From: an uncultured Coriobacteriales bacterium | GTDB lineage: Bacteria; Actinomycetota; Coriobacteriia; Coriobacteriales; UMGS124 | DNA length: 16,520 bases | NCBI GenBank assembly: GCA_934662525.1 | Contig: CAKUKJ010000013.1 | Span: 1-16,520 of the forward strand | Reading direction: 5' to 3' | Part shown: positions 6,502 to 15,487 of the stretch, in pieces | Numbering within the stretch: the stretch's first letter is position 1 | Layout of the letters: every line of letters starts with the position of its first letter | Program-made: the position numbers and the translations under genes | The notes under the pieces: generated by a model | Database searches by the model: none | The model's input: only the letters and a program-made list of their open reading frames with translations | Told to the model about the DNA's origin: nothing

Positions 6502-6972
6502 ATGGCTGCCGACGAGCGCCCCAGTTGGGACGAGTACTTCATGAAGATCGCCGATGTGGCTGCGACGCGCTCAACCTGCCTCCGCCGCCATGTCGGCGCG
6601 GTTCTTGTGAGCGACGACCACCGCATCTTGGCTACGGGCTACAACGGCGTGCCGCGCGGAATAGAGCACTGCCTCACGCGCGGCTGCCTTCGCACCCAGC
6701 TCAACATCCCGAGCGGCACGAAGCACGAGCTGTGCCGAGGTCTGCATGGCGAGCAGAACGCCATAATCCAGGCGGCGCGCCACGGCGGCGTGGCTCAGGA
6801 CGGCTCGACGCTCTACTGCACCACATACCCGTGCGTGCAATGCGCCAAGATGCTCATCAACGCAGGCGTCAAGCGCATCGTGTTCCGCGAGTCCTATCCC
6901 GACGACCTCTCAAGCTCTCTTTTGCATGAAGCCGGTGTCGTCGTGCAGAAATACGAGGAAAAAGGCCTATAG
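6502..6972 (+). CDS. dCMP deaminase (ComEB-type cytidine deaminase family)
   Basis: The 156-aa zinc enzyme likely converts dCMP to dUMP, feeding thymidylate synthesis. Zinc-site motifs are visible: HGE at 82-84, with the catalytic Glu, and PCVQC at 110-114, supplying two Cys ligands. The N-terminal SWDEYFM (8-14) and the RSTC and GYNG motifs are typical of deoxycytidylate deaminases rather than tRNA adenosine deaminases. The start at 6502 lies 6 bp after rpiB with only a weak ribosome site, so it is probably translated by coupling. It lies between rpiB and the ATP synthase operon, an order known in clostridia and actinobacteria. Confidence 0.92.
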   Translation: MAADERPSWDEYFMKIADVAATRSTCLRRHVGAVLVSDDHRILATGYNGVPRGIEHCLTRGCLRTQLNIPSGTKHELCRGLHGEQNAIIQAARHGGVAQDGSTLYCTTYPCVQCAKMLINAGVKRIVFRESYPDDLSSSLLHEAGVVVQKYEEKGL

Positions 6973-7052
6973 ACTCGAAACGGGTCAAGGCGCGTTTTGT
7001 GTTGAATTCGGGCAAACTGCCTCAAAGGCGCATGAATCAACCGATTTTTTGA

Positions 7053-7081
7053 TTGATTGCAGGCGGTAGAGAGGCTAGCAT
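7053..7081 (+). promoter_or_regulatory. Candidate promoter of the ATP synthase operon
   Basis: TTGATT (7053-7058) and TAGCAT (7076-7081) are spaced by exactly 17 bp. The predicted transcript would start near 7088, about 35 nt before the first GTG and its AGGAAGG site. The AT-rich palindrome at 7035-7054 lies at its upstream edge. No strong terminator separates it from the deaminase gene. Confidence 0.5.
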
Positions 7082-7123
7082 TCTACCTTGCATTTTGACA
7101 CGGCAGGAAGGCTTGGTAGTAAG

Positions 7124-7408
7124 GTGGAGCATACACTGGTCGTCGTCGCCTGCGCTCTGTTGGCTGGCGTGGCAAGCGGGGCTCCCTATGCAGTCGGGCT
7201 GGCCGTATCAAAGAAGAAGCGCGACGCCTCCATTCTTCCCCTTCTTGGTGCCGCTTGCGTTTCGGTGGTTGTCATTGCCCTCGCGGTACTGGTAGCCTAT
7301 GTGCTCGTGCGCGATGACCTCATCGTCTTCGCGTGTGCGTTGCTCGTGGCGTTTTTCGTCACGGTTGTTCTGAGTGTCGTTATGTACGGTCGCAAACCTC
7401 GTCCCTAG
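7124..7408 (+). CDS. Small membrane protein in the AtpI position
   Basis: This 94-aa protein has three predicted membrane helices (about 4-28, 36-62, 66-88) and a lysine-rich loop (30-33). It lies 18 bp before atpB, where AtpI, a small assembly-linked protein, is usually found, but I see no sequence motif that proves AtpI homology. GTG at 7124 is chosen because it starts just before the first helix and has AGGAAGG upstream, although at a long 12-nt spacing. A TTG at 7088 would add 12 residues but would overlap the predicted transcription start. It could be a diverged AtpI or an unrelated membrane protein. Confidence 0.7.
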   Translation: MEHTLVVVACALLAGVASGAPYAVGLAVSKKKRDASILPLLGAACVSVVVIALAVLVAYVLVRDDLIVFACALLVAFFVTVVLSVVMYGRKPRP

Positions 7409-7426
7409 ACGTGTGAGGAGTTATTG

Positions 7427-8212
7427 ATGGAAGCGTTGCTCGCGAACTTTGGTGAGGAAATCAACGAGGTCGTTCATGACTTCCTCCCGCGTTTCATCGT
7501 CGGTGGCGGCCAGGCAGGCCTGACCCAGTACATCTTCTGGATGTGCGTCGCCATCATTGTCATGCTCGCCGTGCTGTTCGTGGTACGTGGGCGCCTTTCC
7601 CTCGTCCCTCGCGGTCGTTTCGTCAACGGCGTCGAGTTTGTCGTTGAGTACGTGCGCAACGACATCCTCAAGGGCAACCTCGGCAAGACGGCCGACAAAC
7701 ACGGCCCCTTCCTCCTGACGCTGTTCTTCTTCATCCTGTTCAACGACCTTATCGGCGTTATCCCCGGTTGCAAGCCCGGCACGGGCACCATCGGCGTCAC
7801 CTTCGCCCTCGCTCTCATTTCCTTCATCTACTTCATCGTTGTGGCCGTCAAGCACATGGGCGCCCTGGGCTACATCAAGTCCTTTGCCCCGGCCGGCGTT
7901 TCTTTCCCGCTCAACATCCTGGTCGGCATCATCGAGGCTTTCTCCACCTTCCTGCGCCTCATCACTCTCGCCGTCCGACTCTTCGCCAACATGTTCGCTG
8001 GCCACATCTGCCTGGCTGCCTTCGCTCTTCTCACGAGCAGCTTCTTCGGCCTGCTTCTCTCTGCCGGTGACTTCGTCGGCGTCGCAAGCGTCGCTTGGCT
8101 TGCAATCCTCGTCGTCATCTACACCATCGAGCTTGTTGTCGCTGTCATCCAGGCCTACGTCTTCACGGTTCTTTCTGCCGTGTACGTGCAGCTTGCCGAG
8201 TCTGAGCACTAA
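7427..8212 (+). CDS. atpB: ATP synthase Fo subunit a
   Basis: This 261-aa multi-helix membrane protein forms the ion half-channels next to the c-ring. The essential arginine is seen as R184 in AVRLFANMFAGH, the family hallmark. FNDLIGVIPG (105-114) is also a conserved helix motif, and the C-terminal YTIELVVAVIQAYVFTVL matches the last helix. ATG at 7427 is chosen over TTG at 7424 because GAGGAG sits 6 nt before it. It follows the small membrane protein by 18 bp. A 146-bp gap with hairpin potential separates it from atpE. Confidence 0.97.
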   Translation: MEALLANFGEEINEVVHDFLPRFIVGGGQAGLTQYIFWMCVAIIVMLAVLFVVRGRLSLVPRGRFVNGVEFVVEYVRNDILKGNLGKTADKHGPFLLTLFFFILFNDLIGVIPGCKPGTGTIGVTFALALISFIYFIVVAVKHMGALGYIKSFAPAGVSFPLNILVGIIEAFSTFLRLITLAVRLFANMFAGHICLAAFALLTSSFFGLLLSAGDFVGVASVAWLAILVVIYTIELVVAVIQAYVFTVLSAVYVQLAESEH

Positions 8213-8358
8213 GGCTTGGCTTGAGGTTCTAAGTTCTACCCGGCTTTGCCGGTTGAAGTTCGGTCACTTCGGCTGCCCCACGCGGCCGATGACATAGGAT
8301 CGTTTTCTGTAGGTATTCGCCCGGCAAAGGGCTGGGCGGCCGTCCTTTAGGAGGAATC
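8213..8358 (+). promoter_or_regulatory. Structured leader between atpB and atpE
   Basis: This 146-bp gap is the longest within the synthase operon. A small hairpin (8240-8244 with 8248-8252) lies near its start. The bases 8244-8252 are also perfectly complementary to 8321-8329, 20-30 nt before the atpE ribosome site, so two exclusive folds are possible. A role in boosting or tuning c-subunit translation is inference; no promoter is clear. Confidence 0.4.
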
Positions 8359-8553
8359 GTGGGCGTTATCGGTTATGGTCTTGGTGTTATTGGTGCCGGC
8401 ATCGGCATTGGTCTGGCTGCTTACGGCGCCGCTACCGGTATGGCTCGTCAGCCCGAGATGCAGGGCCGCCTGTTCACCGTCTTCATCCTGGGTGCCGCCT
8501 TCGTCGAGGCTCTGGCACTCATCGGCTTCGTTGTCTCCCTCATCGTTAAGTAG
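8359..8553 (+). CDS. atpE: ATP synthase Fo subunit c
   Basis: This 64-aa hairpin of two helices forms the rotor ring. Helix 1 has the glycine repeat (GAGIGIG, 12-18). The polar loop has ARQPE (29-33), and helix 2 carries the essential carboxylate Glu50 in FVEALALIGF. The residues that bind sodium in Na+ rings are absent: Ile replaces the helix-1 Gln, and Ala-Leu follow Glu50 where Ser-Thr would be expected, so proton coupling is likely. The start is GTG at 8359 with a perfect AGGAGG only 4 nt away. The protein is short because the segment before the glycine motif is short; no upstream start is available. Confidence 0.96.
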   Translation: MGVIGYGLGVIGAGIGIGLAAYGAATGMARQPEMQGRLFTVFILGAAFVEALALIGFVVSLIVK

Positions 8554-8607
8554 TTTCGGCTACTCAACGAAATGTCGGAAACAACGAAACACGATGGAGG
8601 TGAGTCA

Positions 8608-9207
8608 ATGAGCAATCGCAAAAACGGTGCAGCTGCCATCGCGGCTGGAGCCGTTGCCCTGGCTGCCCCCTCGCTCGCTCTTGCAGAGGAGAACTCTGAT
8701 TTGGGTATCGGCATTCTGATTCCCAACATGTCCGAGTTCATTCCCGCCCTCATCGCCTTCTTGATTATCTGGGCTGTCCTTGCCAAGGTCGCCTGGCCCA
8801 TGATTGTCGGCATGCTCGACAAGCGCCAGGAGACTATCAAGAACAACCTTGATGAGGCTGAGGCTGCCAAGATCGAGGCCCAGCGCTCCCTTGAGGAGTA
8901 CAAGAAGCAGCTCGCCGACGCACGTCGCGAGGCTGCCGGTATTGTCGACGAGGCTCGTCGCGCTGGTGAGCAGGTCAAGGCCGACATCACGGCCCAGGCA
9001 CAGGCTCAGGCTGACGAGATGATCGCAAAGGCAAAGAAGTCCATCGAGAAGGAGAAGCAGGCTGCCATCGCCGACCTGCAGTCTTCCGTCGCCGATCTCT
9101 CCGTTGCCGTTGCCGGTCGTTTCATTGGCGAGGGTCTGTCCGATACGGACCAGCGCAAGTTGATCGAGAAGTACGTCGCGGAAGCGGGGACCCTCGATGC
9201 CAACTAA
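8608..9207 (+). CDS. atpF: ATP synthase Fo subunit b with signal-peptide-like N-terminus
   Basis: The 199-aa peripheral stalk subunit joins Fo to F1. The membrane helix is at about 43-62, followed by KRQETIKNNLDEAE and a long charged coiled coil (about 72-165) rich in Ala, Glu and Lys. Before the helix is an additional segment: basic MSNRKNG, a hydrophobic alanine-rich stretch (8-20) and a PSLALA/EE junction like a signal-peptidase site near residue 26. ATG at 8608 has GGAGGTGA 4 nt upstream and is preferred to the in-frame ATG at 8572, which lacks such a site. It overlaps atpH by 11 bp. Confidence 0.96.
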   Translation: MSNRKNGAAAIAAGAVALAAPSLALAEENSDLGIGILIPNMSEFIPALIAFLIIWAVLAKVAWPMIVGMLDKRQETIKNNLDEAEAAKIEAQRSLEEYKKQLADARREAAGIVDEARRAGEQVKADITAQAQAQADEMIAKAKKSIEKEKQAAIADLQSSVADLSVAVAGRFIGEGLSDTDQRKLIEKYVAEAGTLDAN

Positions 9208-9766
9208 ACGCATTCTGGTCAAGCAAGAGGTAGCAACCTACGCCAAGTGCCTCCTTGAGGCCGCGCAGGATGCGGACCGTGTCTTCGAGGACATCGAAGG
9301 CATCAAGAATGTCCGCACCGCTCTCGTCAAGTCTTCCCAGGTGCGTGAGTTCCTGCAGAATCCCAATATCGCTGCAGCGAACAAGTCGGCATTCGTCAAG
9401 GATGCATTCGCGGGCGTTGCGCCCGAGGTCGTCAACACGGTGGCCGTCATGGCCGAGCGCGGCGACACGAAGCTCCTTGGTCGAGTTGCTGCCGCCTATG
9501 AGGCGGCTGCGGAGAAGGCCCTCGACATGGTGGTCGTGGATGTGACCACGGCCGTGCCGCTCGACGACCATCTGCGTGACGTTATTAGCAAGAAGCTTTC
9601 GGCCGACCTTGGTCACAGCGTTCGCCTCAATGAGAGCGTGGACGCCTCGATTCTCGGCGGCATCATCATCAGCACCCACGGCAAGCGCATGGATGCGAGC
9701 GTCAAAGCTCAGCTCAACCATGCCCGCCAGGTGCTCAAGACCGCATCCACCGGAGGTGAAGAGTAA
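9197..9766 (+). CDS. atpH: ATP synthase F1 subunit delta
   Basis: The 189-aa protein links the F1 crown to the b stalk. The N-terminal helical domain begins with [12 protein letters not shown] (12-23). The C-terminal half has the family pattern of beta strand, [12 protein letters not shown], then [12 protein letters not shown], then a helix to the end. The start overlaps atpF by 11 bp with only a weak ribosome site (GGGGA), suggesting coupled translation, and its TAA shares one base with the atpA ATG. Confidence 0.95.
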   Translation: MPTKRILVKQEVATYAKCLLEAAQDADRVFEDIEGIKNVRTALVKSSQVREFLQNPNIAAANKSAFVKDAFAGVAPEVVNTVAVMAERGDTKLLGRVAAAYEAAAEKALDMVVVDVTTAVPLDDHLRDVISKKLSADLGHSVRLNESVDASILGGIIISTHGKRMDASVKAQLNHARQVLKTASTGGEE

Positions 9767-11337
9767 TGGCGGAGATTACCGCTGCGAACATCGAGGCTGC
9801 CCTTAAGAAGCAGCTCGACTCGCTGAACACCACGGTTGACACGCGTGAGGTTGGTACGGTTATCCAGGTCGGCGACGGCATCGCCCGTATCGAGGGCCTG
9901 CAGGGTGCCATGGCCGGCGAGCTCCTCGAGTTCGTGAGCGCCAGCACTGGCAAGAAGGTCTACGGCCTTTCCCAGAACCTGGAAGAGGAAGAGGTCGGCG
10001 CCGTTCTTCTGGGCGACGTCGCTCTCATCAAGGAAGGCGACGAGGTTCATACGACCGGTCGCATTCTCGAGATTCCTGTGTCCCGTGCCATGCTTGGCCG
10101 CGTCGTCAACCCCCTCGGCGAGCCTATCGACGGCATGGGCCCCATTGAGCCCGAGGGCTATCGCCCCATCGAGTTCAAGGCTCCCGGCGTCATGGCCCGT
10201 AAGGGCGTTTGCGAGCCCGTCCAGACCGGCCTTCTCGCTATCGACGCGATGATTCCGATTGGTCGTGGCCAGCGCGAGCTTATCATCGGCGACCGCAAGA
10301 CGGGCAAGACCGCTGTCGGCATCGACACGATCATCAACCAGAAGAACGAGAACATGATTTGCGTCTACGTAGCCGTCGGCCAGAAGGCCTCCACGGTTGC
10401 TGCTATTCGCGAGTCGCTCGAGAAGCATGGTGCTCTGGATTACTCCATCATCGTCTCTGCTTCCGCTTCTGATGCCGCCCCCCTGCAGTTCATCGCCCCT
10501 ATGGCAGGCGCTGCAATCGGCGAGTTCTTCATGTACAACGGCAAGGACGGCAAGCCCGCCTCCAAGGACAACCCCGGCGGCCACGTTCTGTGCGTGTACG
10601 ACGACCTGTCCAAGCAGGCCGTCGCCTACCGTCAGATGTCGCTGACGCTCGATCGTCCCCCGGGACGCGAGGCTTACCCCGGCGACGTTTTCTACCTGCA
10701 CTCGCGCCTGCTCGAGCGTGCCGTTAAGCTGAACGAGGAGAACGGCTCCGGTTCGCTCACGGCTCTGCCCGTCATCGAGACTCAGGCCGGCGACGTCTCT
10801 GCTTACATTCCGACCAACGTGATTTCCATCACCGACGGTCAGATTTACCTGCAGACCGACCTGTTCTTCCAGGGCCAGCGCCCCGCCGTCGACGTGGGTA
10901 TTTCCGTGTCGCGCGTCGGTGGTTCGGCTCAGATCAAGTCGATGAAGCAGTTTGCCGGCAACCTGCGTCTCGACCTTGCCGCTTACGACGAGCTCAAGGC
11001 CTTCACGCAGTTTGGCTCCGACCTCGACAAGGCCACGCAGGATCAGCTGACCCGCGGCTCGCGCATGTACGAGATGCTCAAGCAGCCTCGTTACAACCCC
11101 ATGGACGTTGCCGACCAGGTCATCTCGATTTTCGCCGGCGTCAAGGGCTTTACCGACGACCTCAAGGTCGAGCAGGTTGTTTCGTTCCGTGACGGTTTGC
11201 TTCAGAACATCCATGCCACCCATCCTGAGTTCAATGCTCAGATCAAGGCCGGCAAGGTTTCTGACGAGCTCCAGGGCAAGCTGGCTGAGGCCATCAAGGC
11301 TTACCACGAGCAGTTCGTCGCTGAAAGCCAGGTGTAA
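9766..11337 (+). CDS. atpA: ATP synthase F1 subunit alpha
   Basis: The 523-aa non-catalytic nucleotide-binding subunit forms the alpha3beta3 head with beta. The N-terminal barrel (30-95), P-loop GDRKTGKT (175-182) and the conserved [12 protein letters not shown] region are present, as is the adenine-pocket region with [16 protein letters not shown]. The length is normal. The start ATG overlaps the atpH stop (TAATG) and has GGAGGTGA 6 nt upstream. atpG follows after 2 bp. Confidence 0.98.
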   Translation: MAEITAANIEAALKKQLDSLNTTVDTREVGTVIQVGDGIARIEGLQGAMAGELLEFVSASTGKKVYGLSQNLEEEEVGAVLLGDVALIKEGDEVHTTGRILEIPVSRAMLGRVVNPLGEPIDGMGPIEPEGYRPIEFKAPGVMARKGVCEPVQTGLLAIDAMIPIGRGQRELIIGDRKTGKTAVGIDTIINQKNENMICVYVAVGQKASTVAAIRESLEKHGALDYSIIVSASASDAAPLQFIAPMAGAAIGEFFMYNGKDGKPASKDNPGGHVLCVYDDLSKQAVAYRQMSLTLDRPPGREAYPGDVFYLHSRLLERAVKLNEENGSGSLTALPVIETQAGDVSAYIPTNVISITDGQIYLQTDLFFQGQRPAVDVGISVSRVGGSAQIKSMKQFAGNLRLDLAAYDELKAFTQFGSDLDKATQDQLTRGSRMYEMLKQPRYNPMDVADQVISIFAGVKGFTDDLKVEQVVSFRDGLLQNIHATHPEFNAQIKAGKVSDELQGKLAEAIKAYHEQFVAESQV

Positions 11338-11339
11338 CC

Positions 11340-12221
11340 ATGGCCAACCTCCGCGACATGAAGAAGCGCATCACTTCGGTTAAGTCTACCAAGCAGATCA
11401 CCCGCACCATGGAAATGGTTGCTACGGCAAAGATCCGCAAGGCGACTGAGCGTGTCGTGGCGGCGACCCCGTACTCCGAGGCAATGTTGGAGATGCTTGG
11501 AAACCTCGCCGGCAAGTCCGGCGAGGGTTCGCATCCTCTTCTTGAGGCTCATCCTGAGAAGAAGCACGCCCTGTTCGTCGTGGTCGCGTCTGACCGTGGC
11601 CTCGCGGGCGCCTTCAACACTCAGGTTCTCCGTGCCGCTGAGAAGCAGGCTCAGGCCTATGCCAATCAGGGCATTGAGACGAGCTACATCCTCTGTGGCA
11701 AGAAGGCCATCGGTTACTTCGGGTACCGTGGCGTCACCGCCGAGATGAAGTTTGCGGGCCTGTCCGCAGACCCCACCTTCGACGAGGCCAGCCGCATCGC
11801 TTCCTATGTGCGCGACAAGTACGCCACTGGCCAGGTCGACGAGGTGCTGGTGTACTACAACCACGCGCGCAACGCCGCCGATCAGGATATGCGCTGCGAG
11901 CAGCTCCTGCCTGTCGACGTGAGCAACGTCTCCAAGGCCGACGAGGCCACGGAGTCTACCTTCGATTTTGAGCCGGATGAGGCCACGGTCCTGGGTAAGC
12001 TCCTTCCCGCCTATGTGGAGACGATGGTCTACCATGCCCTGATCGACTCGGCCGCCGGCGAGCAGGGTGCCCGCCGCAAGGCAATGAAGTCGGCCACGGA
12101 TAACGCGACCGAGATCATCAACACCCTGCAGCGTCAGTACAACCGTGCTCGCCAGGGCGCCATCACCACCGAGATCACCGAGATCGTCGCTGGCGCCGCG
12201 GCTCAGAAGAAGGAAGATTAG
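11340..12221 (+). CDS. atpG: ATP synthase F1 subunit gamma
   Basis: The 293-aa central rotor shaft has the conserved N-terminal helix (DMKKRITSVKSTKQITRTM, 5-23) and the DRGLAGAFN segment near residue 85. The C-terminal helix contains RRKAMKSATDNATEIIN and ends in QGAITTEITEIVAGA, the family signature. The spacing to both neighbours is 2-3 bp, as expected in a tight operon. CAGGTG lies 5 nt before the start. Confidence 0.97.
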   Translation: MANLRDMKKRITSVKSTKQITRTMEMVATAKIRKATERVVAATPYSEAMLEMLGNLAGKSGEGSHPLLEAHPEKKHALFVVVASDRGLAGAFNTQVLRAAEKQAQAYANQGIETSYILCGKKAIGYFGYRGVTAEMKFAGLSADPTFDEASRIASYVRDKYATGQVDEVLVYYNHARNAADQDMRCEQLLPVDVSNVSKADEATESTFDFEPDEATVLGKLLPAYVETMVYHALIDSAAGEQGARRKAMKSATDNATEIINTLQRQYNRARQGAITTEITEIVAGAAAQKKED

Positions 12222-13637
<1,416 letters not shown>

Positions 13638-13670
13638 GCTTCGGCCCACTCGTAAAGAGAGGTCAGGCTT

Positions 13671-14078
13671 ATGGCGGACAACACACTTACCTGTGAGATC
13701 GTCACTCCCGTGAAGACGGTTTTCACCAGTGAGGCCACCTATGTCGGTCTTCCTGGCGAGGCCGGCTCCTTCGGCGTGATGCAGCGTCACGAGCCGCTTG
13801 TTTCTGCCCTCAAGGCTGGTTCTGTGCATGTCACCGCTTCCGATGGCAAGCATGACTTCGTTGTGAGCGGTGGCTATGTTCAGGTAAACGAGAACAAGGT
13901 CATCGTTCTTGCCAACGACGCTCTTGAGGTTTCCCAGATTAAGGCTGACGAGGTTCAGGCCGCGCTGGCTGGCGTCGAGAAGGAACTTGCAGCCCTTACG
14001 GATGGCGACTCTGCAGCCGCCTATCTCAAGGGTCAGAAGGAATGGCTCGAGCTCCAGCTTAAGACCGTTACTGCTTAA
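13671..14078 (+). CDS. atpC: ATP synthase F1 subunit epsilon
   Basis: The 135-aa subunit has the N-terminal beta-sandwich (LTCEIVTPVKTVF, then LPGEAGSFGVMQRHEPLVSAL and VSGGYVQV) and a C-terminal helical hairpin (about 92-133). It couples the rotor to the c-ring and can inhibit ATP hydrolysis. ATG at 13671 is preceded by AGAGAGG. It lies 33 bp after atpD and 14 bp before murA. Confidence 0.95.
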   Translation: MADNTLTCEIVTPVKTVFTSEATYVGLPGEAGSFGVMQRHEPLVSALKAGSVHVTASDGKHDFVVSGGYVQVNENKVIVLANDALEVSQIKADEVQAALAGVEKELAALTDGDSAAAYLKGQKEWLELQLKTVTA

Positions 14079-14092
14079 GAAGGAGCGCACCT

Positions 14093-15370
14093 ATGGACGT
14101 GATTAAAGTAGAAGGCGGCGCAACGCTGCGCGGAAACGTTCACGTTGAGGGTGCAAAGAACTCAGCCTTGAAGCTCATGGCTGCAACTGTCATGGCGCCG
14201 GGCGTCTACCATCTTACCAACGTGCCGGACATCTCCGATGTCCGGCTCATGTGCAAGGTGCTGCAGACGCTCGGTGCCTGCGTTGTTCATGGGGAGCATG
14301 AGCTCATTGTCGACACAAAGACGGTGAGCAACTGGGTAACTCCCTACGAGTATGTCTCAAAGATGCGTGCAAGCATCTCGATTCTTGGTCCGCTTATCAC
14401 TCGCTTTGGCAAGGCGATTGTCGCCATGCCCGGTGGATGCAACATCGGGGCCCGTTCAATCGACCAACATCTTTCTGGTCTTGCCGCGCTTGGTGTCAAG
14501 ATTGACAATGACCACGGCAATATCAGGGCAGATGCAACGGCTGGCCTTCATGGGGCCATCATCACGCTCGACTTCCCAAGCGTGGGCGCAACCGAGAACA
14601 TCATGATGGGCGCTGTGAAGGCCAAGGGAACGACGATTATCGAGAACGCGGCTCGCGAGCCGGAGATAGTCGACCTGGCAAACATGCTCAATGACATGGG
14701 TGCCAAGATTTCCGATGCCGGTTCCCATGTTGTGCGCATCGAGGGTGTGGAAGACCTCCATGCAACCGATCATGTCACCGTCGGTGACCGCATCGAGGCT
14801 GGTACTTTTATTGTGGCAGGTGCGCTTTGCTCTGACGAGGGTGTCACGGTGACGGGATTCGACCCGATGCATCTCGACATCCCGCTTGCCAAGATGGAGC
14901 TCATGGGCGTCCATATCGAGCGTTTTGGGAACGGCGTCACGGTTCGGCGCGCCGAGGAACTGACGCCTGTGGACATCCAGACGCTGCCATACCCTGGTTT
15001 CCCCACCGACATGCAGGCTCAGCTCATGGTGCTTGAATGCATGGCAAACGGCGCAAGCTTCATCACGGAGAACGTGTTTGAGAATCGCTTTATGCTTGCG
15101 GCCGAACTTGTGCGCATGGGTGCTTCTATTCGCGTTGAAGAGCGCCATGCGCTTGTGAAGGGCCCTGCATGCCTCAAGGGCACTCAGGTTGCCTCTCCCG
15201 ACTTGCGCGGCGGCGCGGCACTCGTTTTGGCGGGGCTTGTGGCGGAGGGGACGACCTATGTGTCGGAAACCCGTCACATCAAGCGCGGCTACGAGAACTT
15301 TACAGGAAAGCTCTCCTCGCTTGGGGCCGATGTCTGCCACATTGAAGTGGACAACCCTGACGAGTTCTAA
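14093..15370 (+). CDS. murA: UDP-N-acetylglucosamine 1-carboxyvinyltransferase
   Basis: The 425-aa cytoplasmic enzyme transfers enolpyruvate from PEP to UDP-GlcNAc, the first committed step of peptidoglycan synthesis. The catalytic KN (22-23) and the PGGCNIGAR loop with Cys116, equivalent to E. coli Cys115, are present. FPTDMQAQ contains the catalytic aspartate. Cys rather than Asp at the loop predicts a fosfomycin-sensitive target. Length is typical. AAGGAG lies 7 nt before the ATG, and the 14-bp gap after atpC without a terminator suggests read-through from the synthase operon. Some high-GC Gram-positive bacteria have a second copy elsewhere; that cannot be seen here. Confidence 0.96.
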   Translation: MDVIKVEGGATLRGNVHVEGAKNSALKLMAATVMAPGVYHLTNVPDISDVRLMCKVLQTLGACVVHGEHELIVDTKTVSNWVTPYEYVSKMRASISILGPLITRFGKAIVAMPGGCNIGARSIDQHLSGLAALGVKIDNDHGNIRADATAGLHGAIITLDFPSVGATENIMMGAVKAKGTTIIENAAREPEIVDLANMLNDMGAKISDAGSHVVRIEGVEDLHATDHVTVGDRIEAGTFIVAGALCSDEGVTVTGFDPMHLDIPLAKMELMGVHIERFGNGVTVRRAEELTPVDIQTLPYPGFPTDMQAQLMVLECMANGASFITENVFENRFMLAAELVRMGASIRVEERHALVKGPACLKGTQVASPDLRGGAALVLAGLVAEGTTYVSETRHIKRGYENFTGKLSSLGADVCHIEVDNPDEF

Positions 15371-15409
15371 ACCAAGAGAGCTTTCGCATAATCTTAAGAG
15401 CATCCAAAC

Positions 15410-15446
15410 AGCGCCCGCAGTCTCGTATATTGAGGCTGCGGGCGCT
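15410..15446. terminator. Hairpin between convergent murA and pepT
   Basis: A 15-bp stem with one G:U pair (15410-15424 with 15432-15446) encloses a 7-nt loop, 40 bp after murA and 42 bp past the pepT stop. It is very stable, but neither strand has a strong T tract after it; the minus side has only TGTTT. It may act as a shared bidirectional terminator or 3' barrier. Confidence 0.55.
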
Positions 15447-15487
15447 CGCATGACGGCGAGAGACCTTTCCAGTGGACGACTCTTGGC

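Noticed and set aside
7095..7122. Perfect TTGACA as the -35 of the ATP synthase operon
   Set aside because: The only matching -10 (TAGTAA) is poor and would start transcription after the GTG of the first gene. The 7053-7081 pair gives a sensible leader.
9709..11307. 532-codon minus-strand frame opposite atpA
   Set aside because: Same antisense artefact; the plus-strand gene has full family motifs and ribosome site.
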